Source: Sphingobacterium corticibacter
GTDB taxonomy: Bacteria > Bacteroidota > Bacteroidia > Sphingobacteriales > Sphingobacteriaceae
Assembly: GCF_003076635.1 (NCBI RefSeq)
Contig: NZ_QDKG01000002.1
Coordinates: 124,001-188,000, forward strand
Direction: 5' to 3'
DNA length: 64,000 nucleotides
Shown here: positions 52,736 through 62,544 of the stretch, piece after piece
How positions within the stretch are numbered: the stretch's first letter is position 1
Layout of the letters: each line of letters opens with the position of its first letter
Position numbers and translations under genes: made by a program
Notes under the pieces: generated by a model
Seen by the model: the letters and a program-made list of their open reading frames with translations, nothing else
Databases searched by the model: none
Told to the model about the DNA's origin: nothing

Positions 52736-54271
52736 ATGGTCAAACATCTACCAAAAAAAATTGCCATTGTGGGTTCGGGAGCTAGCGGCGTAGCCTGCTT
52801 TATCCAACTGGTACAAAAGCATCTTACGCAGGGAAACCCGTTTCCGATTTCCATCACACTGTTTGAAAAGCGGAAGGAATTTGGTGACGGGCTGGCCTTT
52901 GGCACGGAGCAACAAGGTCATCTACTCAACACGAAAGCAGGGCTCATGGGCATTTTCCCAAAAGAGCGCATGCACTTCGTGCAATGGATGCATCAAAATA
53001 GTGATTGGATTGAAGAAAATTATCCGCAGGTAAGCACACATCCTGACAGCTATCCGCCGCGGATGTTGTACGGCAATTATGTGCAAGCGATGTTGGATAG
53101 GTATCGCACATGGGGATTGGAAGCTGGTATCGATATCAAAACAGAACCCACTGAAATCATCGCCGCGGATATCACTCCAGAAAACACCGTGATACTACAA
53201 ACCGAAGACGACCGCAAGTTATCATTTGACTACGTCATCCTTGCCACAGGAAATCCAGAATCTTCTACATTTGCGAAGCTAAAGAAGACCGATCATTTCT
53301 TTTGCTCGCCTTGGCCTACCAGTCGCTTGCTCCAAGAGATTCAAAACAAGCAGGCGCGCGTCAGCATCGTCGGTAGTAGCCTGACGGCCATTGACGCCTT
53401 AATCACTTTGGTGGACAATGGACATGAAGGGCCGATCGAATTTTTCTCACTCACTGGCTTATTGCCTCGCGTGCAGACGCCTTCTGAGATACCGTACGAA
53501 CGGAAGGTGTTGACTTTGTCCAGCATTCGCAGCATCATCCGCCAACAGCAAAGAACCCTTCGCATCATCGATCTTATCCGACTTTTCCGTTCGGAAGTAG
53601 AAAGCACTTTGGAAAAACAAGTAGATTGGAGCGGCGAAGATCGCATCAATAAAGATCAGTTGACCTTGTTGGAAAAAGACATTCAAGAGGCGACCGGCGA
53701 CGGCAATATTTTTCAGACGATACTGTATTCCTTACGCGAAGACTCTTACAGCATTTGGCGCTTATTGCCGCCTGATCAGAAAATGCTTTTTGGCAAATGG
53801 GTAAAACCTCATTTCGACATCAACCGACACGCCATTCCGCTGGAAAATGCCATCAAGATCCGCAACATTTTACGCTCGGGACAGTTAGAAATCATTGGGC
53901 ATACCGACGACATTGAGTGGGAAAACGATCGATTTATCCTGAAAAAGCAAGATGGTAGAACGCACGAAGCAGATTACGTCATCAACGCTTCTGGTCCGTC
54001 CAGCGATATTGAAAAAATGCAGGATCAACCGTTGTGGCCCGATTTACTGGCGAAACAATACATCGAACCGCATCCAATCGCAGGAGTATTAGCTGATCTG
54101 AATACGATGCGCGTATGGACTTCATCCCGGAATGAATTATCCCCTTTCTATGTGATTGGCCATCAGCTTGCTGGCGCACAGCTAGACATCAATTCACTGT
54201 GGTTCAACGTCGAACAGGCAGACCTTCTGACCAACGACTTACTCTTACAGCTCGGCCATGGATATCATTAA
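52736..54271 (+). CDS. FAD/NAD(P)-binding protein (PF13454-type)
   Basis: A 511-residue flavoprotein-like protein. KKIAIVGSGASGVACFIQL is the FAD site near residue 6, LFEKRKEFGDGLAFG follows, FDYVILATGNPES and ARVSIVGSSLTAIDALITL mark the second nucleotide site, and YVINASGPSSDIEKM the C-terminal block. The family is poorly characterised. It overlaps the next gene by 14 nt, so the two are probably co-translated. It is not obviously linked to polysaccharide synthesis. Confidence 0.8.
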   Translation: MVKHLPKKIAIVGSGASGVACFIQLVQKHLTQGNPFPISITLFEKRKEFGDGLAFGTEQQGHLLNTKAGLMGIFPKERMHFVQWMHQNSDWIEENYPQVSTHPDSYPPRMLYGNYVQAMLDRYRTWGLEAGIDIKTEPTEIIAADITPENTVILQTEDDRKLSFDYVILATGNPESSTFAKLKKTDHFFCSPWPTSRLLQEIQNKQARVSIVGSSLTAIDALITLVDNGHEGPIEFFSLTGLLPRVQTPSEIPYERKVLTLSSIRSIIRQQQRTLRIIDLIRLFRSEVESTLEKQVDWSGEDRINKDQLTLLEKDIQEATGDGNIFQTILYSLREDSYSIWRLLPPDQKMLFGKWVKPHFDINRHAIPLENAIKIRNILRSGQLEIIGHTDDIEWENDRFILKKQDGRTHEADYVINASGPSSDIEKMQDQPLWPDLLAKQYIEPHPIAGVLADLNTMRVWTSSRNELSPFYVIGHQLAGAQLDINSLWFNVEQADLLTNDLLLQLGHGYH

Positions 54272-55175
54272 CGAATTAGCGACTCGTGTGCTGCCGCTTT
54301 ACGGATTTATCCTAGTAGGCTGGTTTGCACATGCCAAATGGAACCTGAAGAGCAAATGGATTTCCAAAGTCTTGCTATTCGCATTGATTCCGATTCTGAT
54401 TATTGAGAATTTGCTGAAAGCAGATCTGACCGAAACAGCGGTATCTGGTTCCATGATATTTTTATTGGCTTTAGCGATGAACATTCCAGCGATTATTGCG
54501 AATAAAAGTTTTGCTTCGGATTATGATGGCAGCCTTTTAAAGGGATCATTTTCCTATTATAATATTGGTTGGTTTGGTATCCCAGTGGTGATGGCACTAT
54601 TTGGCGAAAAGCAAATGCCGTTGATTATCTCAGCGTATGTGGGCAATGCCTTGTATGGCGATACCATTGGATTCTATTTGATGTCGCGCACCAAAGATGT
54701 GCCAACCAAAGAAGCGGTTAAAAAAGTGTTTCAAATTCCCGCTGTCTATGCATGCATTGTCGCGATCGGGCTCAATTTACTTTCTGTAGAACTTCCTGAA
54801 AGCGTTGAACCCGTCGGAAAAGTAGTGAGTTGGATCGTTTCTGCTTTGGGAATGCTCATTATTGGCGTTACGCTCGGTGGTATCAACTTCAAAAAGGTAG
54901 CTTACGCCACGTTTAGCAAGATATTAGGGTTGCGTTATGTGGCTGGCGCCATATTCTTAGGCTTTCTGGTTTTCGCGGAAGCGCAATGGGTCGGCGTGTT
55001 GGATGATGATCAATCGATGTTAATGTTGCTCATGGCCAGTTTTCCTATCGCAGCCAATCTCGTAGTATTTGCATCATTTTTAGAAACGGAGGAAGAAAAC
55101 GCCGCCTTGCTGGTGGGTATTTCATCCATTGTATCATTAATCCTCATTCCGATCGTCAGCGTACTATTATTCTAG
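54258..55175 (+). CDS. AEC-family permease
   Basis: A 305-residue membrane protein with about ten hydrophobic segments; LPLYGFILVGWFAHAKWNLKSKWISKVLLFALIPILIIENLL is split here by its basic loop, and the C-terminal FPIAANLVVFASFLETEEENAALLVGI fits the auxin efflux carrier (PF03547) family. Substrates of bacterial members are mostly organic acids; none can be assigned here. Confidence 0.78.
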   Translation: MDIINELATRVLPLYGFILVGWFAHAKWNLKSKWISKVLLFALIPILIIENLLKADLTETAVSGSMIFLLALAMNIPAIIANKSFASDYDGSLLKGSFSYYNIGWFGIPVVMALFGEKQMPLIISAYVGNALYGDTIGFYLMSRTKDVPTKEAVKKVFQIPAVYACIVAIGLNLLSVELPESVEPVGKVVSWIVSALGMLIIGVTLGGINFKKVAYATFSKILGLRYVAGAIFLGFLVFAEAQWVGVLDDDQSMLMLLMASFPIAANLVVFASFLETEEENAALLVGISSIVSLILIPIVSVLLF

Positions 55176-55314
55176 CTGGCTTTAGCATTCGTTATTCATA
55201 ATCGTTTTGACTCAATTAGCTGTTTTTGCAACTCATATCGTAAAATAAACAGTTCACCGACATTTACTTGTTGCCCATCGCATCGCCGACTAATTTCGGT
55301 CGAAACGATGCATT

Positions 55315-57477
55315 ATGCGGTACATATTAATTTTCATTTGTCTTTTTCAAGCCCTTCCAGCGACTTCGCAAGAAAGCAACCAATCACAAATTGTAAAAGG
55401 TATTGTTCAGAACACGAAGAAAGCGGGTATTGCTGGCGCTAATGTCTTTATTGATGGCAGCTACGATGGTGCAACGACAGATCGTAATGGCCATTTCAGT
55501 TTTTCCAGCGCACAAACAGATTCTGTCTTACTTCAGGTCACAGCTATGGGATTTGAAGCAAAATCTATATGGCTTCAAATTCCATTATCAGAATCGCTCG
55601 TCTTTACCTTAATCGAAGATCAGCACATCATTCCCGAAGTGGTGGTAAAAGCAGGTGAATTTCGGATTGGAAATCAAGCGAACGCAGCGCTAAGTGCATT
55701 GGATATTGTATCCACAGCAGGCAGCATGGGCAATATTATTGCGGCTCTGCAAACTTTGCCTGGAGCACAAGTAGCTGGCGAAAATGGAAGATTGATGGTG
55801 CGAGGTGGCGATCCGCATGAAACACAAACGTACATTAATGGTATTCGCGTTGGACAACCTTATACGATATCAGGAAATAATCTGCCAGTACGCGGCCGCT
55901 TCTCTCCTATGCTATTTCAGGGCACGAACTTTTCGACAGGCGCTTATTCTGCCGAATTCGGCAATGCGCTTTCCAGTATTCTAAACCTCAACACGTCTCC
56001 CGAACCCGAAGATGCTAAGACGGATCTTTCTATATCTGCTTTGGGACTGGCGGCAGGACATACGAGTCGAATGGGCAAAACTTCTGTTAGCGTCAATACG
56101 AACTATATTTCATTAAAGCCATTTACAAAACTATTCAAGCAGAATATTGATTGGACGCAACCTTACGAACAATGGAGTGGAGAAGCTGTTATTCGGCGGC
56201 GTTCAGAAAAACACGCGCTTAATGTATATGCTTCGTTTGCCGGAGAAAGAGTCGGTTTTCGAGATTACCAAGCCGATTTCGCCCGCGATGTGGAAACCCA
56301 TGTACGATCCCATAATCTTTATACCAACGCGAGTTACACGCGTTATTTGGCCAACAACTGGAAATGGGATCTTGGCATTGGTGCAGGTTACATGCAACGA
56401 ACCGCGACCTTGGATACATTACAGATTCCCAACAAAACAAAGGATTTACACATCAAGAATAAATGGTCCAAATCCGTGAACAATTCATTCCGCTATTTCT
56501 TTGGCCTGGATTACTTTTATCAAAACTATCAAGAGAAGGTTTCCTTTGGATCAATTACTACACCAGCATATGGCTTCACCAATCAGATTGCAGCTGGTTT
56601 TGGTGAACTGTCTTATCGGATATTCCCGAAATGGCATCTAGACGCAGGAATGCGCTACACACTCAACACCCAAGCCGTGTCTTTTCTAGAGCCAAGAGCA
56701 GCATTAAGTTTTCAGTTGGATAAACAACAAACTGCATCATTATCCTATGGCATTTTTCATCAGCAGCCAACCGAAGATATACAGAAATTCCAGCCCGATC
56801 TTCCTTGGCAAATGGCGAATCACCTCATATTGCAATACAGCTACGCCACCGCTGGAAAACAACTGCGCCTGGAACTGTTTCGCAAATCGTACGCGCAACT
56901 TGTGCGTTTTGAGCGTGGGGATCCCAACTTTGCTCGACCATACCACACAGATGGTGATGGTTCCGTCAATGGGCTTGATGTATTCTGGCGCGACAATCGC
57001 TCTGTTCGGAATTTGCAATATTGGATTTCTTACTCTTGGACGCATGCACGCAAGTGGGAGCGAGATTATGCCTTCGCAGTACAACCGCCTTATGTTGCCG
57101 AACATTATGGCTCGCTTGTCGCGAAATACTGGATCAGTTCATTGCGATCACAAGTTGGAATCACGAACACAATCAGTTCTGGCCGTCCGTATCATGACCC
57201 GAACCAAGCTGGTTATGTTCAAGAATTTACCAAACCGATTAATACCTTATCCATGAACTGGTCTTATCTGATAACGCAACAGAAGATTATTCATATTTCG
57301 GTTTCCAATGTATTGGGAAATGAACCCGTCTACAGCTATCAATACGCGCAGAACAGAAATGCTGCTGGCGTATTCGATCGTCAAGCGATGACGCCTACCG
57401 CCAAACGATTTGTCTTCGTCGGATTCTTCTGGACAATCAGCCGAAACAAAAAAGACAATCAATTGGACAATTTGTAA
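55315..57477 (+). CDS. TonB-dependent receptor with carboxypeptidase-like N-terminal domain
   Basis: A 720-residue outer-membrane receptor. A signal peptide (ILIFICLFQALPATSQ) is followed by a carboxypeptidase-regulatory-like domain (GIVQNTKKAGIAGANVFIDG), a plug (IIAALQTLPGAQVAGENG, LMVRGGDPHETQTYINGIRV) and a 22-stranded-type barrel. No SusD partner is adjacent, so it is probably not a glycan-uptake pair; metal chelate or another ligand is possible. The C-terminus ends in a polar tail after FVFVGFFWTIS. Confidence 0.88.
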   Translation: MRYILIFICLFQALPATSQESNQSQIVKGIVQNTKKAGIAGANVFIDGSYDGATTDRNGHFSFSSAQTDSVLLQVTAMGFEAKSIWLQIPLSESLVFTLIEDQHIIPEVVVKAGEFRIGNQANAALSALDIVSTAGSMGNIIAALQTLPGAQVAGENGRLMVRGGDPHETQTYINGIRVGQPYTISGNNLPVRGRFSPMLFQGTNFSTGAYSAEFGNALSSILNLNTSPEPEDAKTDLSISALGLAAGHTSRMGKTSVSVNTNYISLKPFTKLFKQNIDWTQPYEQWSGEAVIRRRSEKHALNVYASFAGERVGFRDYQADFARDVETHVRSHNLYTNASYTRYLANNWKWDLGIGAGYMQRTATLDTLQIPNKTKDLHIKNKWSKSVNNSFRYFFGLDYFYQNYQEKVSFGSITTPAYGFTNQIAAGFGELSYRIFPKWHLDAGMRYTLNTQAVSFLEPRAALSFQLDKQQTASLSYGIFHQQPTEDIQKFQPDLPWQMANHLILQYSYATAGKQLRLELFRKSYAQLVRFERGDPNFARPYHTDGDGSVNGLDVFWRDNRSVRNLQYWISYSWTHARKWERDYAFAVQPPYVAEHYGSLVAKYWISSLRSQVGITNTISSGRPYHDPNQAGYVQEFTKPINTLSMNWSYLITQQKIIHISVSNVLGNEPVYSYQYAQNRNAAGVFDRQAMTPTAKRFVFVGFFWTISRNKKDNQLDNL

Positions 57478-57593
57478 CGTGCATTTTTACAACTCATCCC
57501 AATAATTCGACAGTTCACTAGGATAATTTTTGCCATCGCTAAAAGTGTCCCTAATTTTCGATGAATAAATGAAACCTTAATCATTCAAAAAAT

Positions 57594-58211
57594 ATGAAAG
57601 CACTATTGATCATCATCCTCACTTTTTACAGCTATGGCAGCTTTGCACAAACTGCTTATGAAAAAGCGATGAGCGAAGCCTTGCAGCTTTGGGAAGCAGG
57701 CAACAGCACAGAAGCTGCCGCAAAATTAGAACGCATTGCGGCAGCAGAAAAAACACAATGGCTCCCATCGTACTATCAAGCGCTGATCCTGATTACAGAA
57801 TCATTCCGTGCCACAGACGCCACTCAAAGAGCGCAACTAATACAACGTGGTAATACCATCATTTCGCAAAAAAGTGCGCTAGGTTCTTCATCGGAATGGC
57901 TGGTATTGAAAGCGCTTTCGCTCACTTCAGAGTTGACGGCTGATCCAATGAATTTAGGGCAAAAATTATCGCCGAAGATCATCGAAACCTATCAACAAGC
58001 TTTGAAAGCCGACCCTGAAAACCCCAGAGCCCTATCTGGATTAGCAGAATTTCAGATACAGACCAAAAAGTTTACAGGCGGCAATAGCGACAAAGAGTAT
58101 AAAGACTTGCAGAAAGCCTTATCTTTATACGAGAAAGATCAGCACAAAGAGCCTTTCTACCCGACTTGGGGAAGGGATAGAGCCGAAGCGATGATTCAAA
58201 AACAACCTTAG
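57594..58211 (+). CDS. Secreted TPR-like protein
   Basis: A 205-residue protein with a signal peptide (MKALLIIILTFYSYGSFAQ) and TPR-like helical repeats (ALQLWEAGNSTEAAAKLERI, YQQALKADPENPRALSGLAE). It precedes the LytS/LytTR pair by 18 nt and may be co-transcribed with it. No further function is visible. Confidence 0.72.
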   Translation: MKALLIIILTFYSYGSFAQTAYEKAMSEALQLWEAGNSTEAAAKLERIAAAEKTQWLPSYYQALILITESFRATDATQRAQLIQRGNTIISQKSALGSSSEWLVLKALSLTSELTADPMNLGQKLSPKIIETYQQALKADPENPRALSGLAEFQIQTKKFTGGNSDKEYKDLQKALSLYEKDQHKEPFYPTWGRDRAEAMIQKQP

Positions 58212-58229
58212 ATAATAAGCAAACCTACT

Positions 58230-59249
58230 GTGAACGCGAGAAAATTAGTTCCCGATTTATTCATATCACTGCTTTTCGGATTGGTGATTATGCTGATCAT
58301 TTCTATGCAAGAATGCGGATGCAATATCTCCAACATTCCGGTAGAATGGTTAGCATTCACCTTGTTACTGAGCACCTCCTTATATTTAATCAACAAAAAT
58401 TTTGCGATAGCACTGCAAAAGCACCTTGCAAAGAGGTGGCATCGTTTCTTTGTGTATCTATGCGCGAGTCCCGTTGTTACTTCTGTGGTACTATTCCTAA
58501 TTCGATACTTGATTTTCGGACGCGAATCCAACTATCAACCTGTGGACTTCTTGTTGGGAGAATCGTTGCAGTTTTATCTATTAAGTGCAGCTATTGCATT
58601 AGTTACTGGCGGTATTTTTTATGCCTTCAATGCATTAAAAGCATTGAAGGATGCACAGATCACGACAGAAAAAGCCAAGTCGAGTCTTTCGGAAACTAAA
58701 TTTATTCATCTTAAAAACCAGATTGATCCACATTTCTTATTCAACAGCTTAAATGTATTGAGTGGCCTGATTGAGGAAGATGCGGAGAAGGCATTCCGCT
58801 ATACGAATAGCTTATCGGCTATTTATCGGAGTATGTTGAGTCAGAAAGACAAAGATTTGGTACCATTACGAGAAGAACTGGCAACGGGCAAGGAGTTTCT
58901 TTATCTTTTACAAATCCGCTTTGAAGGAGCGTTGACCTATGAAATAGAATCAGGCTTGGAGCAAGAGCAGAAATTTGTCGTACCGTTGTGCTTGCAATTA
59001 TTATTGGAGAATGCCGTCAAGCATAATGAAGCTTCGGAAGTTCGCTCATTGCACATCAAGATCTTCAGTGATTCAGATTATTTGGTAGTAGAAAACAACT
59101 TACAACCGCGCAATTCTTTTGTTGAATCCAACAAGCTAGGATTATCGATCATCACCGAACGGTATCGCAGCCTGACGGAGAAGCCGGTTCGAATCGAGCA
59201 AAACGACGGAATATTTCGTGTAGCACTTCCACTGATGACAAAAATTTAA
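58230..59249 (+). CDS. LytS-type sensor histidine kinase, GTG start
   Basis: A 339-residue membrane kinase with four N-terminal helices and a PF06580 His-kinase domain: LKNQIDPHFLFNSLNVLSGL carries the phosphorylated His near residue 165, and LCLQLLLENAVKHNEA is the N-box of the ATPase domain. No ATG precedes the first helix, so the GTG at 58230 is used. It partners the LytTR regulator 4 nt downstream. Confidence 0.88.
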   Translation: MNARKLVPDLFISLLFGLVIMLIISMQECGCNISNIPVEWLAFTLLLSTSLYLINKNFAIALQKHLAKRWHRFFVYLCASPVVTSVVLFLIRYLIFGRESNYQPVDFLLGESLQFYLLSAAIALVTGGIFYAFNALKALKDAQITTEKAKSSLSETKFIHLKNQIDPHFLFNSLNVLSGLIEEDAEKAFRYTNSLSAIYRSMLSQKDKDLVPLREELATGKEFLYLLQIRFEGALTYEIESGLEQEQKFVVPLCLQLLLENAVKHNEASEVRSLHIKIFSDSDYLVVENNLQPRNSFVESNKLGLSIITERYRSLTEKPVRIEQNDGIFRVALPLMTKI

Positions 59250-59253
59250 TGCT

Positions 59254-59994
59254 ATGCACTTTCTAATAGTCGAAGACGAAAAACCTGCAGCACGCCTTTT
59301 ACAACGCAAACTGGAAAAAGCGGGATATCATCATACAAGCATGGTACATTCTGTAGCAGAAGCGGATATGTGGTTTATCAATAACAAAGCGCCAGATCTC
59401 ATTTTCATGGACATCCAGTTGTCTGACGGCACGGCTTTCGATTTGTTAGAGAAGCGAAATATTCCTTCAGCCATTATCTTCACCACAGCCTTTGATGCGT
59501 ACACATTGCGCGCTTTCAAGGAAAACAGCGTTGACTATCTACTCAAGCCAATTGTAGAAGAGGAACTTACTAATGCTATTGACAAGTACTTGTCGCGCAC
59601 ATCAACTGTTTATGATTTTGCCGAAATCCGAAACCTATTAACAACAAATCATCCGGCATATAAAGATCGCTTCACCGTCAAGATTGGACAGCTATTGCGC
59701 CCAGTAGAAGCGAAAAATATTGCTTGTTTCTACAGCGCGAACGGGGGCACCTATATACGTACGGTAGATGAGCATGATTACTTGATGGATCATACACTGG
59801 ATCAACTATCCGCCATGCTAAATCCAAAGGATTTCTTTCGCATCAACCGCAGCCATATTGTTCAGCTGCATTGTATTCGAGATATTGCGATCCACTCCAA
59901 TTCGCGTCTAAAGGTAAGCTTGCTGAACTATTCGAATCCGGATCTCATCGTTAGCCGAGAACGGGTCGTAGCGTTTAAGGATTGGTTGGGGTGA
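59254..59994 (+). CDS. LytTR-type response regulator
   Basis: A 246-residue regulator: a receiver domain with the acidic start VEDEKPAARLL, phosphoacceptor Asp in PDLIFMDIQLSDG, TTAFDAYTLRAF and the lysine in DYLLKPI, then a LytTR DNA-binding domain (AKNIACFYSANGGTYIRT, DFFRINRSHIVQL). It is the cognate partner of the LytS-type kinase. Confidence 0.9.
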   Translation: MHFLIVEDEKPAARLLQRKLEKAGYHHTSMVHSVAEADMWFINNKAPDLIFMDIQLSDGTAFDLLEKRNIPSAIIFTTAFDAYTLRAFKENSVDYLLKPIVEEELTNAIDKYLSRTSTVYDFAEIRNLLTTNHPAYKDRFTVKIGQLLRPVEAKNIACFYSANGGTYIRTVDEHDYLMDHTLDQLSAMLNPKDFFRINRSHIVQLHCIRDIAIHSNSRLKVSLLNYSNPDLIVSRERVVAFKDWLG

Positions 59995-60222
59995 GAAGTT
60001 CTCTTAAAAAATCTTCCTAATCTTTAATGCTAAGAATATTGCATAAGCTTTAATGGCGTAAAAGATATCCCCATCTTTCCTGAATTGTTTCGCGATGTAC
60101 GGTATCTTGAATTTTATAGTCCAGACTTAAAATGATCGTCATCATCATTTTCCTTATAGCGTCTAAAATATTTGTCAGCTATACAGGATTATAGATGGTA
60201 ATTATTCACAAATCTATTTACT

Positions 60223-60230
60223 TAACTTTG
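60223..60230 (+). promoter_or_regulatory. Candidate -7 element before the CgeB-like genes
   Basis: TAACTTTG matches TAnnTTTG at every fixed position and lies about 60 nt before the GTG at 60293. No good -33 element is seen 19 nt upstream, so this is tentative. The rest of the spacer 59995-60292 shows no gene or structure that I can name. Confidence 0.3.
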
Positions 60231-60292
60231 TAACTATTAAGAAAAAATTTCGTTTAATCTAAAACATTACACATTAAATTGATTCGAACAAC

Positions 60293-61327
60293 GTGATAAA
60301 AACTTTTCAAGGAAAATCAATAATAGTAGGAACTCCAAAGGACTTTGATATCAACAAAATGATTATCAAAGAGTTAAGAAACACTGGTTTTGAATCTGTG
60401 TTCGAAATTTCTTTCAATTATCAAAAATTCAAATACAAAAACATTTGGCAACATGCTAAAAGTTTTTACAAAAAGAATTTTGGAAACCGACCTCACTACA
60501 AACAACTACTAAGATTCCAACAAATCGAGTCCAACCTGATTCAAGAGCTGAATGAAATTCAAGATGTGGACTATGTTCTCTTAATTCGACCTGATATTTA
60601 TTCTCCGACTTTTATAGATGCGTTGAAAAAGAAATCAAAAACAATTGTGGCTTATCAATGGGATGGGCTAAATCGCTTTCCCGCCGTAAATGATGTGATT
60701 CAAAAATTTGATCGTTTTTTTATTTTTGATCCAGCCGATCTTGGGGTAGAAGGAGTTTTGCCTTTGACTAATTTCAGCCCAATATCCTACACGGCTGAAG
60801 AGCTGTTCGATAGTGAACGAATCACAGATGTTTACTTTTCTGGATCGTATTTTCCCAAAAGAGCAGCGGTATTGGGGAAAATTTTAAGTCAGCTTAATAG
60901 GTTGGGTAAAAGCATAAAATATCGTCTAAATGCGTGGAAACCGCGTGAAAATAAAAAATATAATCTCACAACAACTAAGGAGTTTATCACTTTCGAAGAG
61001 AACTTAAAAAACTCTTACAATGCTGAAGTTGTTATTGATCTTGTTTTTACAGGGCACAAGGGCTTATCATTTCGAATCTTTGAGGCAATAAGGTTTGACA
61101 AAAAAGTTATAACGACCAACCAAGCAATATTAAAGTATGATTTTTATGACCCAGACAATATCTTCATCTGGTCTTCAAACTCTAAAATTCAAGAACTAAA
61201 AAGATTTTTAGAAACACCTGTAAATCCATTGTCTGACGTCCTAAAAAGAAAGTACGGATTTGAAAATTGGATTAAATATGTTCTTGATGAAGGTGATTTT
61301 ATTCCGATAGATTTACCCGAGAATTGA
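60293..61327 (+). CDS. CgeB-like glycosyltransferase-family protein (tandem copy 1), GTG start
   Basis: A 344-residue GT-B-like protein: GKSIIVGTPKDFDINKMII at the start, DYVLLIRPDIYSPTFIDAL near residue 97, AYQWDGLNRFP, IFDPADL, VYFSGSYFPKR and GLSFRIFEAIRFDKKVITTN near the C-terminus, the last typical of CgeB/Glyco_trans_1_2. It is clearly paralogous to 61472-62503 over its whole length and distantly to 27427-28458. Only a GTG start is available before the first strand. The region is AT-rich compared with the genes to its left. Confidence 0.7.
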   Translation: MIKTFQGKSIIVGTPKDFDINKMIIKELRNTGFESVFEISFNYQKFKYKNIWQHAKSFYKKNFGNRPHYKQLLRFQQIESNLIQELNEIQDVDYVLLIRPDIYSPTFIDALKKKSKTIVAYQWDGLNRFPAVNDVIQKFDRFFIFDPADLGVEGVLPLTNFSPISYTAEELFDSERITDVYFSGSYFPKRAAVLGKILSQLNRLGKSIKYRLNAWKPRENKKYNLTTTKEFITFEENLKNSYNAEVVIDLVFTGHKGLSFRIFEAIRFDKKVITTNQAILKYDFYDPDNIFIWSSNSKIQELKRFLETPVNPLSDVLKRKYGFENWIKYVLDEGDFIPIDLPEN

Positions 61328-61471
61328 AATAAGTTATCTAATAAAACCTATTTGAAATAATTACGTTTATAACTAAATACACGTGTTGATCGTATCGACG
61401 CGTAGCAAAATCCCCATATTCCACGTTACTTTAAGTAAATTGGTAATGTTTAATATACAAATGCTAGCTTA

Positions 61472-62503
61472 GTGAGAGACAATTTTAAAGGCAAATCCAT
61501 CATTTTAGGAGCACCTAAATACTTTAATATCAATGACTTTTTAAAAAGAGAGTTATATCATTTGGGCTTTGACCAAGTAATAGAAGTGTCTTTCGATTAT
61601 TATAAATTTAGGTATAAGAACATCTTCCAGCATACTAAAAGTTTTATAGAGAAGACATTCAATAATCGACCCCACTATAAGCAATATTTAATGTTTAAGG
61701 CCATCGAACCACAACTAATCGAATCCTTGAAAGATGTTAACAAAGTGGATTATGCGCTTCTAATTAGACCAGACACGTACTCGTCGTCTTTTATTGATGT
61801 TCTTCGTACCAAGGCAAAAAAAGTGATAGCTTACCAATGGGATGGCTTAAATCGATATCCTGCGACTTACCCTCTTATACCAAAATTTGACAGCTTTTTC
61901 ACTTTTAACCCAGCAGATGTCAGTCTAGATGGCGTTTTGCCGGTTACAAATTTTGGCCCTACATCGTATTCTAGGGAAGAACTGGAGGACAAAAACCGCT
62001 CGAGTGATATATATTTTTCAGGTAGTTATGAATCAAAAAGGATGATTACTTTGGGAAGAATGATTGAACAATGTACGATTCTAGGATTGAATAATAAATT
62101 TATAATAAATTCTAGCAAAACTCGCATTTTAAAAACGTGTCCACTATCTGTTACCAAAAAACAGATCTCATTTGAGGAAAACATACGTAATTCCTACAAT
62201 GCTAAAATTATTGCCGATGTTGTATTTGAGGGGCACACTGGTTTATCCTTTAGGATATTTGAAGCGTTAGCATTCGATAAAAAAATTATTACCACGAATA
62301 AACAAATCTGCAAATACGAATTTTACGATCCCTCAAATATTTTGATTTGGACAGAAGATACTTCTTGTGAAGAATTGAAACAATTTATTGAAAAACCATA
62401 TAAACCTGTACATCAAAATATCAAGAAAAAGTACAGCTTTGATAATTGGATTAAATATATTCTTGACCATGGTAATTTCACTCCAATTTCCCTACCTGAA
62501 TAG
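61472..62503 (+). CDS. CgeB-like glycosyltransferase-family protein (tandem copy 2), GTG start
   Basis: A 343-residue paralogue of the preceding gene, with the same order of blocks: GKSIILGAPKYFNINDFLK, DYALLIRPDTYSSSFIDVL, AYQWDGLNRYP, TFNPADV, IYFSGSYESKR and GLSFRIFEALAFDKKIITTN. It also begins with GTG. A 144-nt spacer separates the copies. The pair may add two related sugars or be a recent duplication that has diverged. Confidence 0.7.
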   Translation: MRDNFKGKSIILGAPKYFNINDFLKRELYHLGFDQVIEVSFDYYKFRYKNIFQHTKSFIEKTFNNRPHYKQYLMFKAIEPQLIESLKDVNKVDYALLIRPDTYSSSFIDVLRTKAKKVIAYQWDGLNRYPATYPLIPKFDSFFTFNPADVSLDGVLPVTNFGPTSYSREELEDKNRSSDIYFSGSYESKRMITLGRMIEQCTILGLNNKFIINSSKTRILKTCPLSVTKKQISFEENIRNSYNAKIIADVVFEGHTGLSFRIFEALAFDKKIITTNKQICKYEFYDPSNILIWTEDTSCEELKQFIEKPYKPVHQNIKKKYSFDNWIKYILDHGNFTPISLPE

Positions 62504-62544
62504 TTGAACATCATTAGGCTTGGAAAATGTGGGATTATATTATG

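Noticed and set aside
52159-53417. GGTGGACA words at 52159-52166 and 53410-53417
   Set aside because: Both are single copies inside coding sequence of metF and the FAD-binding protein gene; explained by codons for EGGH and VDN.
59995-60292. Remnant coding sequence between the LytTR gene and the CgeB-like gene
   Set aside because: Short open stretches are present but no frame longer than about 40 codons and no similarity that I recognise.
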